NCBI GenBank assembly: GCA_016788565.1
Contig: JAEUSP010000136.1
Location: 1 to 64,000, forward strand
DNA: 64,000 nt
From: Chlorobiota bacterium
Lineage (GTDB): Bacteria; Bacteroidota; Ignavibacteria; OLB7
Direction of reading: 5' to 3'
Position 1 is the first letter of the stretch; every line of letters begins with the position of its first letter. The position numbers and the translations under genes are program-made. Shown piece by piece: positions 1 through 8,358 of the stretch. The notes under the pieces are model-generated. The model did no database searches. It saw only the letters and a program-made list of their open reading frames with translations, and was not told the DNA's origin.

Positions 1-1010
1 GTGACATCGCTGAACAGAGCGAACTCGCTGCCGGAGGATCGGACGTTAATCGCCTCAATGTCAGTCGTATCAATCCACGGAGTTTCGGATCGTTGATAGG
101 CAACAAAGACATCAATGATGTTGTTGCCGAAGATATTACCATCGCCATCAAAGAAGATCAGATCATTCTCGCCAGAACAATCGTGGTCACGATACTCAAT
201 CCCCTTATCACCAGGTGGATACCACCAGCGTTGCATAGGGGAATAGTCTCGGCCATTGCGTCCCCATCGCTTCCCCCGTTCTCCTGCAAACACATAGATT
301 CTTGGAATCTTCACTAATCCACCGCGGGTGAACCCTGACCCTGTTCCTCGCACCAACAGATCGTCTATCTGATCTCCGTTAAAATCACCACTGATGCCTC
401 GGTTTGGGGTAATCCAAATCGGTGCATCGCAGGGGAGTTGGGCGGTATCAGCGGTAGAATAGCCTCCATTGGGTTGTCCCCAGAAGACGATGGGCATACC
501 GATGTCTCTTCCAGTTGGCCCTTGTGAGGTGTCGTTATAGAGATGGATACCGCAGACGATGTCGAAGAATCCGTCTGCATCAAAATCCCCCGTACAGAGG
601 AAGGTAGAAATGGAACCGATTTCGGTTGGCCCAATACGGATACCTTCAGCAGGGGTTGGGAGTTTGTTTTTCTTGCCGTAGAACAGCAGCAACTCGTTGC
701 CACGAGTAGTTTTGTCCGACCCAAATGCGGTGTCACAACGGGTTCGTTCGATGATGTAGTCAGCCATCGCGTCGTTATTCAGATCACCCGTTGGGATGAT
801 CTGTATGCCAAACAGTTCTCCGGTTTCGCCAACCCATCCGGGCAGGCACTTCAGGGTAGCTCCATCCATGGTTCCCCACTCCTGTAAGTAGGCAACGGAA
901 GGGTGTCGGGGGTCAATGCGGGTTTGGGCGTGGGTTTGTGTTTGCCCAAGCAGGAGTGCTGCTGTTGTGAGCAGCAGGAGAAGGGTGGGTTTGTTCGTTT
1001 GTTTTGTCAT
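1..1010 (-). CDS. Secreted FG-GAP/VCBS repeat protein (3' end outside window)
   Basis: Reading the minus strand from an ATG at 1010 gives about 336 codons without a stop, running off the left edge. The N-terminus is a clear signal peptide (poly-Leu core, then a THAQ-type cleavage site). The body contains calcium-binding FG-GAP/VCBS-like motifs such as GDLNNDAMADYII, GDFDADGFFDIV and GDFNGDQIDDLLV, at the spacing expected for an integrin-alpha-like beta-propeller. Known family members are extracellular or surface proteins, often carried by T9SS in this phylum. Any sorting domain would lie beyond position 1, so that is not testable here. It is divergent from the XRE regulator at 1190. No enzymatic motif is visible. 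Confidence 0.85.
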   Translation of the reverse strand, partial: MTKQTNKPTLLLLLTTAALLLGQTQTHAQTRIDPRHPSVAYLQEWGTMDGATLKCLPGWVGETGELFGIQIIPTGDLNNDAMADYIIERTRCDTAFGSDKTTRGNELLLFYGKKNKLPTPAEGIRIGPTEIGSISTFLCTGDFDADGFFDIVCGIHLYNDTSQGPTGRDIGMPIVFWGQPNGGYSTADTAQLPCDAPIWITPNRGISGDFNGDQIDDLLVRGTGSGFTRGGLVKIPRIYVFAGERGKRWGRNGRDYSPMQRWWYPPGDKGIEYRDHDCSGENDLIFFDGDGNIFGNNIIDVFVAYQRSETPWIDTTDIEAINVRSSGSEFALFSDV

Positions 1011-1141
1011 TATCTACTCCTATCAATGCTGTTGAATAGCCAGCGTTCATACTGCTAACACAGGCAATCGGCGCTTTGTTAGCTACTACCGTTTGCTCTC
1101 AAGTAAATCTACTGCTTCAAATTTTCCTCAGCAAGCATAAT

Positions 1142-1155
1142 GTGCATTTATGCAC
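1142..1155. promoter_or_regulatory. Perfect palindrome GTGCAT-TT-ATGCAC, candidate operator
   Basis: A perfect 14-bp dyad lies in the 180-bp intergenic region between the divergent FG-GAP gene and the XRE regulator, about 35 bp before the regulator's start. Small XRE proteins usually bind such short dyads and often autoregulate. The link to this regulator is inference from position only. Confidence 0.35.
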
Positions 1156-1189
1156 TCTTCCTCTATGACCCCGCATCTACCTTCCTTTC

Positions 1190-1462
1190 ATGCCTTCGGC
1201 TTCCCGTCCTCGTCGGCCTTCACGCCGCGTTCCTATGCTACCCGAAGTTGCGTTTGGCCTTGTGCTACGCCAACTTCGGCTTGAGCGTGGATTGACCCAA
1301 GCTGACCTTGAAGGTGATGATATCATGGAACGTTCCTACATTAGCCGTGTAGAAAGTGGACGTACCCAGATTTGCCTTCGCGGCATTCTTCACCTTGCCG
1401 AAAAACTTCAACTAACTCCTGCTGAATTGATGGCCGCTGTTTCCGAGAAAATGCACAGGTAG
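1190..1462 (+). CDS. Small XRE-family helix-turn-helix regulator
   Basis: The 90-residue product is almost entirely one Cro/C1-type HTH domain (about residues 20-80): RLERGLTQADL forms the first helices, and SYISRVESGRTQICLRGIL matches the recognition helix and following turn. The first 15 residues are basic (RPRRPSRR). A second in-frame ATG at 1235 (MLPEVAFG) would give a 75-residue protein starting right at the domain, so the start is uncertain; no clear Shine-Dalgarno supports either. There is no sensor domain. Such proteins act as repressors or as controller proteins of restriction or toxin systems. No intact partner is adjacent, only a gene remnant on the opposite strand. Confidence 0.8.
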   Translation: MPSASRPRRPSRRVPMLPEVAFGLVLRQLRLERGLTQADLEGDDIMERSYISRVESGRTQICLRGILHLAEKLQLTPAELMAAVSEKMHR

Positions 1463-1643
1463 TCACAGCATCAGCCTTCTGCCGAAAGTCAGTCATGCTC
1501 ACGGTGTCCGAACGGAAATCGAAGTAGGTCTCCAACGAGTTGGCAACACGACCCGGCCAGAAATTGAACACATTCTTCGGCGCATATACCACCTTTACTC
1601 CATGCGCTGCGGCCTCCAAGAGGATCGAAGATTGCACCTCTCC
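1463..1643 (-). pseudogene. Possible degraded gene fragment
   Basis: The minus strand between the XRE stop and a C-rich repeat reads as about 60 residues of protein-like sequence (SSILLEAAAHGVKVVYAP, then FNFWPGRVANSLETYFDF). The rest of that frame is the repeat at one end and antisense XRE at the other. The SS-LLEA-A-G-V-VY pattern resembles the donor-binding end of GT-B glycosyltransferases or glycerophosphotransferases; this is a weak resemblance, not an identification. No start, signal or complete domain remains. It may be a remnant of a displaced gene or chance. Confidence 0.25.
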
Positions 1644-1649
1644 CACCCC

Positions 1650-1684
1650 CCGATCCCCGACTCCCGACCCCCGACCCCCGACCC
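1650..1684. repeat. Heptanucleotide repeat, CCGACCC type, 5 units
   Basis: Five in-phase 7-bp units (CCGATCC, CCGACTC, then three CCGACCC). Read on the other strand this is TCGGGNN, the same family as the TCGGGAA tract at 61586-61655. Confidence 0.7.
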
Positions 1685-1691
1685 AGCAGAA

Positions 1692-1736
1692 CACACCCGC
1701 GCCCCCTTCAACGTGCTGTTGAAGGGGGCGCGGTGT
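1692..1736. terminator. Strong hairpin, probable terminator
   Basis: A perfect 15-bp stem (1698-1712 with 1718-1732) closes a 5-nt GTGCT loop. Four more A/T-C/G pairs can form outside a one-base bulge. It lies about 110 bp downstream of the minus-strand gene ending at 1851 and is symmetric enough to serve either strand. There is no long U tract, so intrinsic termination is likely but not certain. Confidence 0.6.
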
Positions 1737-1850
1737 TGTTAGGAAGGAAGTTTTTCACCCCCTCACGGTTCGCCTGATTCTCTTGCAGGGCCTTGCTCCA
1801 ACAGGCCTCCCCCCGCCTCTGGCTTCCTCCCTCCCCTCTTCTTGATTCGC

Positions 1851-4800
1851 TTACTTCACTACTTGCAAAGCACCTGTTTCGATGGTGGCTCCCACGCGCA
1901 GTGTGTAGCGGTAGGTTCCGCTTGGCAGGCCCGATACGTCAAGCCCAACAATGTGCGTTCCAGCGTTCAGGTTTTGGCCGTTGATTGGGCGGGAGATTTC
2001 GCGCCCCGTTGCGTCATTTAGCGTCAGCATCACGTTCTCTGCGCTTTGTGGCAGCGTGAACTCGATGGTGGCTTCGCCGCTGGTTGGGTTCGGATAAGCC
2101 GACCGCAGCAGCGTTGTGTGTGCGTCGTCGTTCATCACCTCAATCCCCGATGTTGCGCCCCCCTGCAAACCCAACTCACCATTGCTGATCACCGTGCCAT
2201 CGGCATTGTAGGTGGTGAAGCGGATGGTTGCGCCGTTGGCAACGTTGGCAAGCGTCAGGTAAATCGGCTTGTGCGATTCGCCGCTGGCAAGCTCTTCGCC
2301 GTTGGCGATTGCCTCGGCCACAAAGCTGCGGCCCTCGTTGCTGCCAAAGCTAAGCGTGGCGTGTGTTGGGTCGGCGGTTGGGCCAACAGCAACAATCTCC
2401 GCTCCGTTCACCGATTCAATCACCACCCGTGCGATTGGCTCCTTGGAACCGTTGGCATTGGTGAGGTGGATGGCGTAGGTCTTCAGGTCGTTCAGCCCCA
2501 TTGCTGCCGATTCCACAAGGTCGCCACCGGTTAGCTCGCCACGGCGCAACGTGATGTCAAGCTCTTCCTGCAAGGTGTCGTCTGGGTTGTTGGCCAGCAC
2601 GTAGTGGAACGTCACACGGTGTGTTGCGCTGATCCCTCCGTCCAGGTTTGCGTAATCTATTGCGAACGCTGCGGTCTGGCCTGGCGTTGCCGTGAAGTTG
2701 AATCGTTGCGCGCCGTCGAACTCTTGCGTTCCAATAAGGCTCCGCTCCGTTTCGGTCGCGCTGCTGATTGCCACATCGTTGGCTGCAATGCTGATTCCGG
2801 TGTAGGTGATGCCACCAAGTTCGGCCGGGGCCTGCGGGAAGTTGACGTTCATCACGCTGCTGTTGTCGCCGGTAAGCTGGCCGGCCACTGCTGGCTGGTT
2901 GCTTCCCAGGAAGCTGCTGCTGTTTTTCTGGTTGCTGCGGCCTGGCAGTGTCACCAATGTTGGGTCGGCAAGAATCCATCCGTAGCGTGTGCGTTTGAAG
3001 CAGATCACGGTATCGCAGGTGACGCAGTTGATGTCGGTGTAGCGAACGCGAACGCAGTAGCTGATGACATCATATTTCTGGTACCACGATTTTGCCGGGA
3101 AGCGCAAGCGGAACTGGAACGGAGTTGGAACGCCAAGATTGGAGTATGGGCTGTTCGTCCAGAAGAACTCGTGCATGTAGGGGATTGTTCCGCCAACAAA
3201 GTTGATGTGATTGCCTGGGTTGATGAACTGGCCAACCACTGGCACACCGTTGATGCGCGCATCAATCAACGTTGCCGATACCTTCACGATTGGTGCTGGC
3301 CCTGCGGCAAGGAATCCGTTGATGGTTGCAAAACCGTTTGCGGAAGCCGAGCTTGAAAGCCGCCAGAATTTTTTCTGGAACTCGCTGCAGCAATCGGGGA
3401 TTGGGATTTGGCACTCTGGCACTTTAATCTGGAACGAATCGCGGCAGCAATACTCGCGGGTCTTGTCGCACAGTGTGGCGTAGATGGTCAGCGGGCCAGG
3501 CGTCGCGCCGGTGAAGTTCACCACCACGCTGGTTGAGCCACCGATTGGAAGCGTGCTAAGGCCCACTGGGTTCGGGGCAAAGGTCACGCCCGATGCGTTC
3601 AGCGTAAGCCACTCGGCTGCTGGTGCAATTCCTAAGTTGGTGACGGTCATCCAAGCGGTGTACTGCTGCACGCCGGTTGCGGGATCAAGGACGCATTTCA
3701 CGGAATCGGCCCGCACGATGGCGCAACGTTGCGGTGGGCACTCTGGCAACTTGATGCTGATGGTGTCCTCGCAGCACTCCACGGTTCCGTTTGGCGTTGG
3801 GCAGCAAATTTTGATTGCGAACGTGACGGTTGCGCCAGCCACAGCACCCGGGCCGTAGATGGTAAGCGATTGCGGCGCGAAGGAGTTGCTGACGCTGAAG
3901 CTACCTGGCGAGAAGCTGATACCAGCTGGGCTAACCACCGACACGCTGGCCGATTGGGTTGTTGCGCAGTTCCGCAGGCTGCGGATGAAGAAGGACCATG
4001 AGTAGGCGGGGATTGTGCTCCCTTGCACGGTGGTGCATTTCACTTGCTGCTCAACAATCTGGAAGCAAGGCTCGGTTTGCTTGCGGCAGTTGCCGAAGTC
4101 AATGTGGTTCACAACTTGGCCGTTGGCAACGCTAATGGTGTAGGTGTTCGGGACCGGATAGGTTTGGGTGTAGCCCGATTGCTGAATTTCGCTGACGGAG
4201 TAGCTGCCCGGGGGAAGCCCGTTCAGATAGTAGTTTCCGTAGATGTCGGTGACGGCGGTGTAGGTGTTGCTTCCGTTGGTTGCGGTGATTGTCCATCCGG
4301 GAAGCCCAGGCTCGCCAGCATCCCATTTGCCATTGCAGTTTTTGTCCCAGAACTTGGTTCCAATAATGCTCCCTTTTTCCACGCAGCAGCTTGGATTGGT
4401 CAGCGCCACCGAAGTACCCGGCGCGGTGATGTAGCCAGCAAGATCAAACCCCATTGCTACGCTGCTGGTGTTCCACACCTCTACCCGAAGAACATTCTTG
4501 TAGGTGGTGATGGGGACCGAGACGTTGATGGTGGATTTGTTGCCGCACAAGAATCCATAGCTGGGTGCCGATGCCCCAATCTGCACGCCGTTGAAATAGA
4601 CCCGTGCGTAGTCGTCGGCGAACAGCTCCAGATGCACCTGGGCCTTCTGTATTTGCGGCGATATGCAAACCGTGTCGTCAAAAATGTAAATCCCATTGGT
4701 GTCGTTGTTGGCCGATGGGTAGGAACTTAACCATTGGCTGTTCGGCAGCGGGTTGCACCATGCCGGGTGTTTGGTGATAACCGAGGCCGGGCGTGGTTCG

Positions 4801-5027
4801 GTGGTGCTGGCCGAGGGGTCGGAAACTACGGTCCAGTAGATCGTCTGCGAGCCGACTGGGCTGAGTGAGTTTGTGGCGTGGTTCCATCCGGTGTTCACCC
4901 GAAGCGTGTCGGTGAAGCACCTGTCGGTCTGTGCAGATGCGGGGATGAAACAACAGAGCAGTGCTGTTAGCATCAGCATCATCAGGGCGGTTGGTCGCCA
5001 GCCTACGGTGTTCGATTGCGTTGTCAT
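1851..5027 (-). CDS. Large secreted protein with SdrD B-like domain and T9SS sorting domain
   Basis: I place the start at the ATG at 5027, which has AGGAG about 10 nt upstream; an in-frame TTG at 5048 is less likely. The order is: signal peptide (ends ASAQ); a 180-residue N-terminal beta domain with FADDYARVYFNG, reminiscent of adhesive jelly rolls; a SdrD B-like/carboxypeptidase-regulatory fold (GTKFWDKNCNGKWDAGEPG to GNYYLNGLPPGSYSV, roughly residues 220-310); repeated Cys-rich Ig-like modules containing CCEDTISIKLPEC-type ends; and a C-terminal T9SS type-A domain (AYPNPTSGEATIEF, GLPSGTYRYTLRVG, final VVK). It is likely exported through Sec, crosses the outer membrane by T9SS and stays surface-attached. 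An adhesin-like role is inferred from architecture; no catalytic site is seen. Confidence 0.88.
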   Translation of the reverse strand: MTTQSNTVGWRPTALMMLMLTALLCCFIPASAQTDRCFTDTLRVNTGWNHATNSLSPVGSQTIYWTVVSDPSASTTEPRPASVITKHPAWCNPLPNSQWLSSYPSANNDTNGIYIFDDTVCISPQIQKAQVHLELFADDYARVYFNGVQIGASAPSYGFLCGNKSTINVSVPITTYKNVLRVEVWNTSSVAMGFDLAGYITAPGTSVALTNPSCCVEKGSIIGTKFWDKNCNGKWDAGEPGLPGWTITATNGSNTYTAVTDIYGNYYLNGLPPGSYSVSEIQQSGYTQTYPVPNTYTISVANGQVVNHIDFGNCRKQTEPCFQIVEQQVKCTTVQGSTIPAYSWSFFIRSLRNCATTQSASVSVVSPAGISFSPGSFSVSNSFAPQSLTIYGPGAVAGATVTFAIKICCPTPNGTVECCEDTISIKLPECPPQRCAIVRADSVKCVLDPATGVQQYTAWMTVTNLGIAPAAEWLTLNASGVTFAPNPVGLSTLPIGGSTSVVVNFTGATPGPLTIYATLCDKTREYCCRDSFQIKVPECQIPIPDCCSEFQKKFWRLSSSASANGFATINGFLAAGPAPIVKVSATLIDARINGVPVVGQFINPGNHINFVGGTIPYMHEFFWTNSPYSNLGVPTPFQFRLRFPAKSWYQKYDVISYCVRVRYTDINCVTCDTVICFKRTRYGWILADPTLVTLPGRSNQKNSSSFLGSNQPAVAGQLTGDNSSVMNVNFPQAPAELGGITYTGISIAANDVAISSATETERSLIGTQEFDGAQRFNFTATPGQTAAFAIDYANLDGGISATHRVTFHYVLANNPDDTLQEELDITLRRGELTGGDLVESAAMGLNDLKTYAIHLTNANGSKEPIARVVIESVNGAEIVAVGPTADPTHATLSFGSNEGRSFVAEAIANGEELASGESHKPIYLTLANVANGATIRFTTYNADGTVISNGELGLQGGATSGIEVMNDDAHTTLLRSAYPNPTSGEATIEFTLPQSAENVMLTLNDATGREISRPINGQNLNAGTHIVGLDVSGLPSGTYRYTLRVGATIETGALQVVK

Positions 5028-5096
5028 GGTTGCTGTTCTCCTGTTCAAGGTTAATGGTTGCTGTTGTGTATTTGTGGACTGCTGTTTTGTGTTCGG

Positions 5097-5246
5097 TTAT
5101 CCGGCGATGTAGTTGTCAAGGTCTTCCTGCGAATTGGCGGCTGCACGTTCGGCAAGCGGATACAGGCCTAAGCCCGCCACGGCCACGCAAACGGCAAGGC
5201 CCAGGATCATTCGGAAAAGCGTCGGGAGGTTCAGTTCGGCGTTCAT
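5097..5246 (-). CDS. 49-residue single-pass membrane protein
   Basis: A short ORF from the ATG at 5246 to the TAA at 5097 starts MNAELNLPTLFRMILGLAVC. A hydrophobic helix at about residues 12-32 (ILGLAVCVAVAGLGLYPLA) is followed by a polar, acidic tail ending in EDLDNYIAG. It lies 69 bp upstream of the large T9SS protein on the same strand, with no terminator between, so co-transcription is plausible. Codon use resembles the neighbours. I do not recognise a family; the size and topology fit a small membrane or accessory protein. Confidence 0.5.
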   Translation of the reverse strand: MNAELNLPTLFRMILGLAVCVAVAGLGLYPLAERAAANSQEDLDNYIAG

Positions 5247-5590
5247 ATTCGGTTTGGTGTATTCAGTTGGTTGTTCGTGTTAGCGCGATGATCGGTGGCC
5301 ATTGTTGGGCAGAAGATCATCAACACTTTTCACGCTATCCGCCGGACTTAAAAAGGGCTTAAACGGGGTTGGGGTGGGGTGGGTGGGAAGGAAGATTTTT
5401 TTTGTGGATGGTGGCTCTATTGAATACCTACACGTAGCTTTGCGTTCCCCATCCTCCATGCAATCAACTCCTTCGCTCCCCTCTCTCTCGACTCCTGCTA
5501 CCCAATCAACTGGCTGATGCCGATAGACACGTCGGTGCCTACGGCCCAGTCTTCTGCTCTCAACCATTTCATCGTTAGGAGGATTCAGCT
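5247..5590. promoter_or_regulatory. Intergenic region with candidate TAnnTTTG promoter and strong RBS for the + gene
   Basis: This 344-bp spacer separates divergent genes. TAGCTTTG at 5435-5442 matches the Bacteroidota -7 consensus TAnnTTTG on the plus strand, but I see no good -33 TTG at the usual distance. AGGAGG at 5578-5583 precedes the ATG at 5591 with a suitable spacer. I see no other gene or repeat here. Confidence 0.35.
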
Positions 5591-6007
5591 ATGAAGAAAA
5601 CCGTTTGGTGGCTACGGGTGGTTGGTGGGTTCTACCTGCTGCTAACCCTGATGAACCTGTATGGGCTTTTCCTTTCGGATGGGCAATTGTTCCGTGATAT
5701 TCTGCCGTATGCTAGCGAAGGCACTGTTGTCAGGGCGTTTATGGATGCTTGGATGGTGTTCATTTTTGAGCTTGCCGCCTTAGCAGTGGCAATGCTGTAC
5801 GCGGCGCGGCAGCCAGAACAAAGCCGGATGCTGATGCTTGCGGTGATTGCCGCAGAAATTCTTCGTGGTGTTGTGGCCGATGCTATCTGGATTACACGGG
5901 GGTATTCAGCAGCAAGCTACATCCCGTTTATCGTCATCCATCTGGTTATCATCGTTACAGGGATTATGGCATTGCCGAAGAAGGTAGAGAAAGCAGGGGA
6001 GCCGTAG
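5591..6007 (+). CDS. BphX-like four-helix membrane protein
   Basis: The 138-residue protein has four hydrophobic helices (about residues 7-27, 51-70, 79-96 and 107-128) separated by short polar loops, and starts MKKTVWWLRVVGGFYLLL. Length, topology and the N-terminal W-LR-VGGFY pattern resemble the BphX-like family (first noted in biphenyl operons, function unknown). An AGGAGG Shine-Dalgarno sits just before the ATG. The neighbours (an OsmC protein downstream, 157 bp away) do not suggest a pathway. The family call is by eye; no substrate can be proposed. Confidence 0.65.
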   Translation: MKKTVWWLRVVGGFYLLLTLMNLYGLFLSDGQLFRDILPYASEGTVVRAFMDAWMVFIFELAALAVAMLYAARQPEQSRMLMLAVIAAEILRGVVADAIWITRGYSAASYIPFIVIHLVIIVTGIMALPKKVEKAGEP

Positions 6008-6164
6008 AGCCTGATACTCTCCTGTCACGTTTCCGTAACCCTTCTCAACGGCTGAACCGATGCCGCCTCGGTTCATGTATATTGTGGCGGGATGACGGTG
6101 GGCAACCGCCACATCCGATGAACCAATTCGATCTCTATCAACTATCCATAAGGAGAACACAACA

Positions 6165-6599
6165 ATGCCAACACGCACCGCAAACGCCGCTTGGAACGGG
6201 AACCTTTTAGAAGGGAACGGGAAAGTACAGCTTGCCGGAGGGGCATTCGAGGGGCAGTACAACTTCACGTCGCGCTTTCAGGAAGGGGTGGGAACAAACC
6301 CGGAAGAACTTCTGGCCGCCGCCGAAGCCGCTTGCTTCTCGATGGCGCTTTCTGCCGATTTGGGGAACGCTGGCTACGCCCCCGTGAGCGTGGAAACCGT
6401 GGCCAACGTGACGGTGGAAAAAGTGGATGGTGGTTTCAGCATCACCACCGTGAAGTTGCAGTCCCAGGCGAACGTTCCGGGGATCACACAGGAGCAGTTG
6501 CAGGAAATCGCCAACGGGACAAAGAAGAACTGCCCTGTAGCGCGCGCGCTTGCCGCAATCCCGAACTGGGAGCTGACCGTGACGTTGGTTGGGGAATAG
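6165..6599 (+). CDS. OsmC-family organic hydroperoxide reductase
   Basis: The 144-residue protein matches the OsmC subgroup in length. It carries both redox cysteines: Cys57 in AEAACFSMAL and Cys123 in KNCPVARAL. Known members reduce organic and fatty-acid hydroperoxides with two cysteines, re-reduced by dihydrolipoyl proteins, in the cytoplasm. The start has AAGGAG at 6150-6155, 9 nt upstream. It stands as a single gene closed by a strong hairpin terminator, typical of an independently induced stress gene. A second, more divergent OsmC protein lies at 8359. Confidence 0.92.
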   Translation: MPTRTANAAWNGNLLEGNGKVQLAGGAFEGQYNFTSRFQEGVGTNPEELLAAAEAACFSMALSADLGNAGYAPVSVETVANVTVEKVDGGFSITTVKLQSQANVPGITQEQLQEIANGTKKNCPVARALAAIPNWELTVTLVGE

Positions 6600-6628
6600 T
6601 TGCCGCCACAGCAGCGGCAAAAAAAAAC

Positions 6629-6668
6629 GCTGCCGGAATCGGGATCAAGCAATCCCGATTCCGGCAGC
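6629..6668. terminator. Bidirectional intrinsic terminator
   Basis: A perfect 17-bp stem (6629-6645 with 6652-6668) around a 6-nt loop has an A-run just before it (minus-strand U tract) and CGTTTT after it. It ends the OsmC gene and could also stop minus-strand transcripts from the FKBP gene at 6846. Confidence 0.85.
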
Positions 6669-6702
6669 ATCGTTTTGGCCGGAAATTGGCTTATCTCCAG
6701 TT

Positions 6703-6813
6703 AGTGTGCAACGGCCACCGAATCTGGCCCCCGCTCATGCTGAGCCTGTCGAAGTATGAGCGGAGCCACCGAATGTAGAAGCTACTGATACCCACTTACC
6801 GAGCACACTCACT
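6703..6813. repeat. MITE-like palindromic element, copy 1
   Basis: The element begins AGTGTGCAACGGC and ends GAGCACACTCACT, so its ends form 7-bp inverted repeats. The core is a dyad, CCGCTCATGCTGAG...AGTATGAGCGG (about 6731-6762), bordered by CACCGAAT-type sequence on both sides. The same ends and an inverted core recur at 53776-53899. It has no coding capacity. Confidence 0.65.
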
Positions 6814-6845
6814 GTAGATAATCCAAAAATTTTCTGCCGAAGTGA

Positions 6846-7682
6846 TTACTGGTTAATTCCCAGCAACTCAACATCAAACACCAACGTGGCGTTTGGGCCA
6901 ATCGCTCCGCCGGCTCCTTTTGCCCCGTACGCAAGCTGCGGCGGGATAAAGAAGCGATATTTGGAGCCAACGTTCATCAGTTGCACCCCTTCTTGCCAGC
7001 CGGCAATCACGTTCCCCAAGTAGGTGGAAAAGGGTTGGTTGCGTTTCACCGAGCTATCGAAGACCGTTCCATCCAGCAGCATCCCAGTGTAGTGAACCGT
7101 GACCTTGTCGGTCCCCTTCGGGGTTGCGCCAGTACCCTGCGTAATCACCCCATACTGCAAGCCGCTGGGGCGGGTGATAATTCCCTTGCGGGTTCCGTTC
7201 TCGGCAAGGAACGCCTCACCCTGCTTCTTGTTGTTCGCCGCGATTTGCTCCGGCGTAAGCTGCGGCTTTGGCGCGGTTGGCTGGGTTGTGGATTGTGCTG
7301 TGCCTTGTTGTGTTGTCCCTTGCTGGGCCGTGCCTTGTTGGTTTGGTTGCTCTGCTTGGCGTTTCTGGGCCAACGCTTGTTGCAGTTGTGCAATCAGCAG
7401 CTGCACTTGCTCTGGGGTTAGCCCAGGTTTCCCTTTGGCGGCATCGTTAATGCCAGCAATGATAAAATTCGGTTCGGCATTCACCCCCTGCTGCTTCAAG
7501 GTGGTGAGCATGTTGATCCCCAGGGCGTAGTTCACGCTGTCGGCCACCGTCTTCATCTGAAGCGGGGCGGCGGGTTGTGGGGTGGTGGTTTTTGCTGCCG
7601 GCGTTCCCCCTTTCTGGGCGATTGCTGGCGTGATAGCCAACGCCAGCAGAAGTGCTGGCAGCGTCATCCAAAGTTTTTTCAT
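6846..7682 (-). CDS. Exported FKBP-type peptidyl-prolyl cis-trans isomerase
   Basis: The 278-residue protein has a signal peptide (cleavage near AIAQ, residue 22), an N-terminal helical region resembling the FkpA/Mip dimerisation domain (VADSVNYALGINM onward), a Gln/Thr-rich low-complexity linker with repeated QQGT units (about residues 110-140), and a C-terminal FKBP domain (VTVHYTGMLLDGTVFDSS, FFIPPQLAYGAKG, LVFDVELLGI). Family members assist folding of envelope proteins. With so many secreted T9SS clients nearby this fits a periplasmic chaperone, though the link is inference. The linker repeats may vary in length between strains. Confidence 0.93.
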   Translation of the reverse strand: MKKLWMTLPALLLALAITPAIAQKGGTPAAKTTTPQPAAPLQMKTVADSVNYALGINMLTTLKQQGVNAEPNFIIAGINDAAKGKPGLTPEQVQLLIAQLQQALAQKRQAEQPNQQGTAQQGTTQQGTAQSTTQPTAPKPQLTPEQIAANNKKQGEAFLAENGTRKGIITRPSGLQYGVITQGTGATPKGTDKVTVHYTGMLLDGTVFDSSVKRNQPFSTYLGNVIAGWQEGVQLMNVGSKYRFFIPPQLAYGAKGAGGAIGPNATLVFDVELLGINQ

Positions 7683-7763
7683 GGTTGTTTTTTGGGAAAA
7701 ATGGTATTCCGTGAATTGTCTGTTGTTCTTCAGCCGAACATCTAACTCCGGCGGGTATTCCGG

Positions 7764-8246
7764 CTACGCCGCCACTTTGCTGCATCCTTCATCAACAAGA
7801 AGCTCAGGCCCTTTTGCTGCTTGCACAGCAAGGAAATCGCAGCGTTCGTTCTCAACATTTGCACTGTGGCCACGCACCCATTGGAAGGTGACGGTGTGGC
7901 GTTTCAGCAACGGCAGCAACTGCTCCCACAAATCTACATTCAGTGCTGGCGATTTATCCGATTTGCGCCAGCCGCGCTGCTGCCAGCCATAGACCCAGCG
8001 TTGGGTGATGGCATCAATCACATATTTGGAGTCGCTGTACAACGTCACGGCGCAAGGCTGCTTCAGGGTTTGCAGCGCGGTAATCACCGCCAGCAGTTCC
8101 ATCCGATTGTTGGTTGTCAGGCGGTATCCGGCCGAAAGCTCGCGGCGGTGGTCGCCGTGCATCATCACCACGCCGTAACCGCCGGGGCCGGGATTGCCGG
8201 AACAAGCGCCATCGGTGTAGATGATGACCTGGGAAGGTTTGTTCAT
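7764..8246 (-). CDS. rnhA: Ribonuclease HI
   Basis: Starting at [20 protein letters not shown] (ATG at 8246; an upstream in-frame ATG at 8330 only adds non-conserved sequence) gives a 160-residue RNase HI of normal length. The catalytic residues are visible: Asp12 (YTDGACSGN), Glu50 (NRMELLAV), Asp72 (YSDSKYV) and Asp137, with the loop histidine in [13 protein letters not shown]. It cleaves RNA in RNA-DNA hybrids in the cytoplasm (R-loops, primer removal). The gene lies head-to-head with the OsmC-like gene at 8359. Confidence 0.95.
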   Translation of the reverse strand: MNKPSQVIIYTDGACSGNPGPGGYGVVMMHGDHRRELSAGYRLTTNNRMELLAVITALQTLKQPCAVTLYSDSKYVIDAITQRWVYGWQQRGWRKSDKSPALNVDLWEQLLPLLKRHTVTFQWVRGHSANVENERCDFLAVQAAKGPELLVDEGCSKVAA

Positions 8247-8358
8247 GCGCACAAAATTAGCCCAATCGCGGAAGCAGCACGCAGCAAGGCCGTCCCATTT
8301 CGTATCATTGCAGCCCAATCGCGGTTTCAAAAAAGCAATCCGAACTCACATCTCTTTT

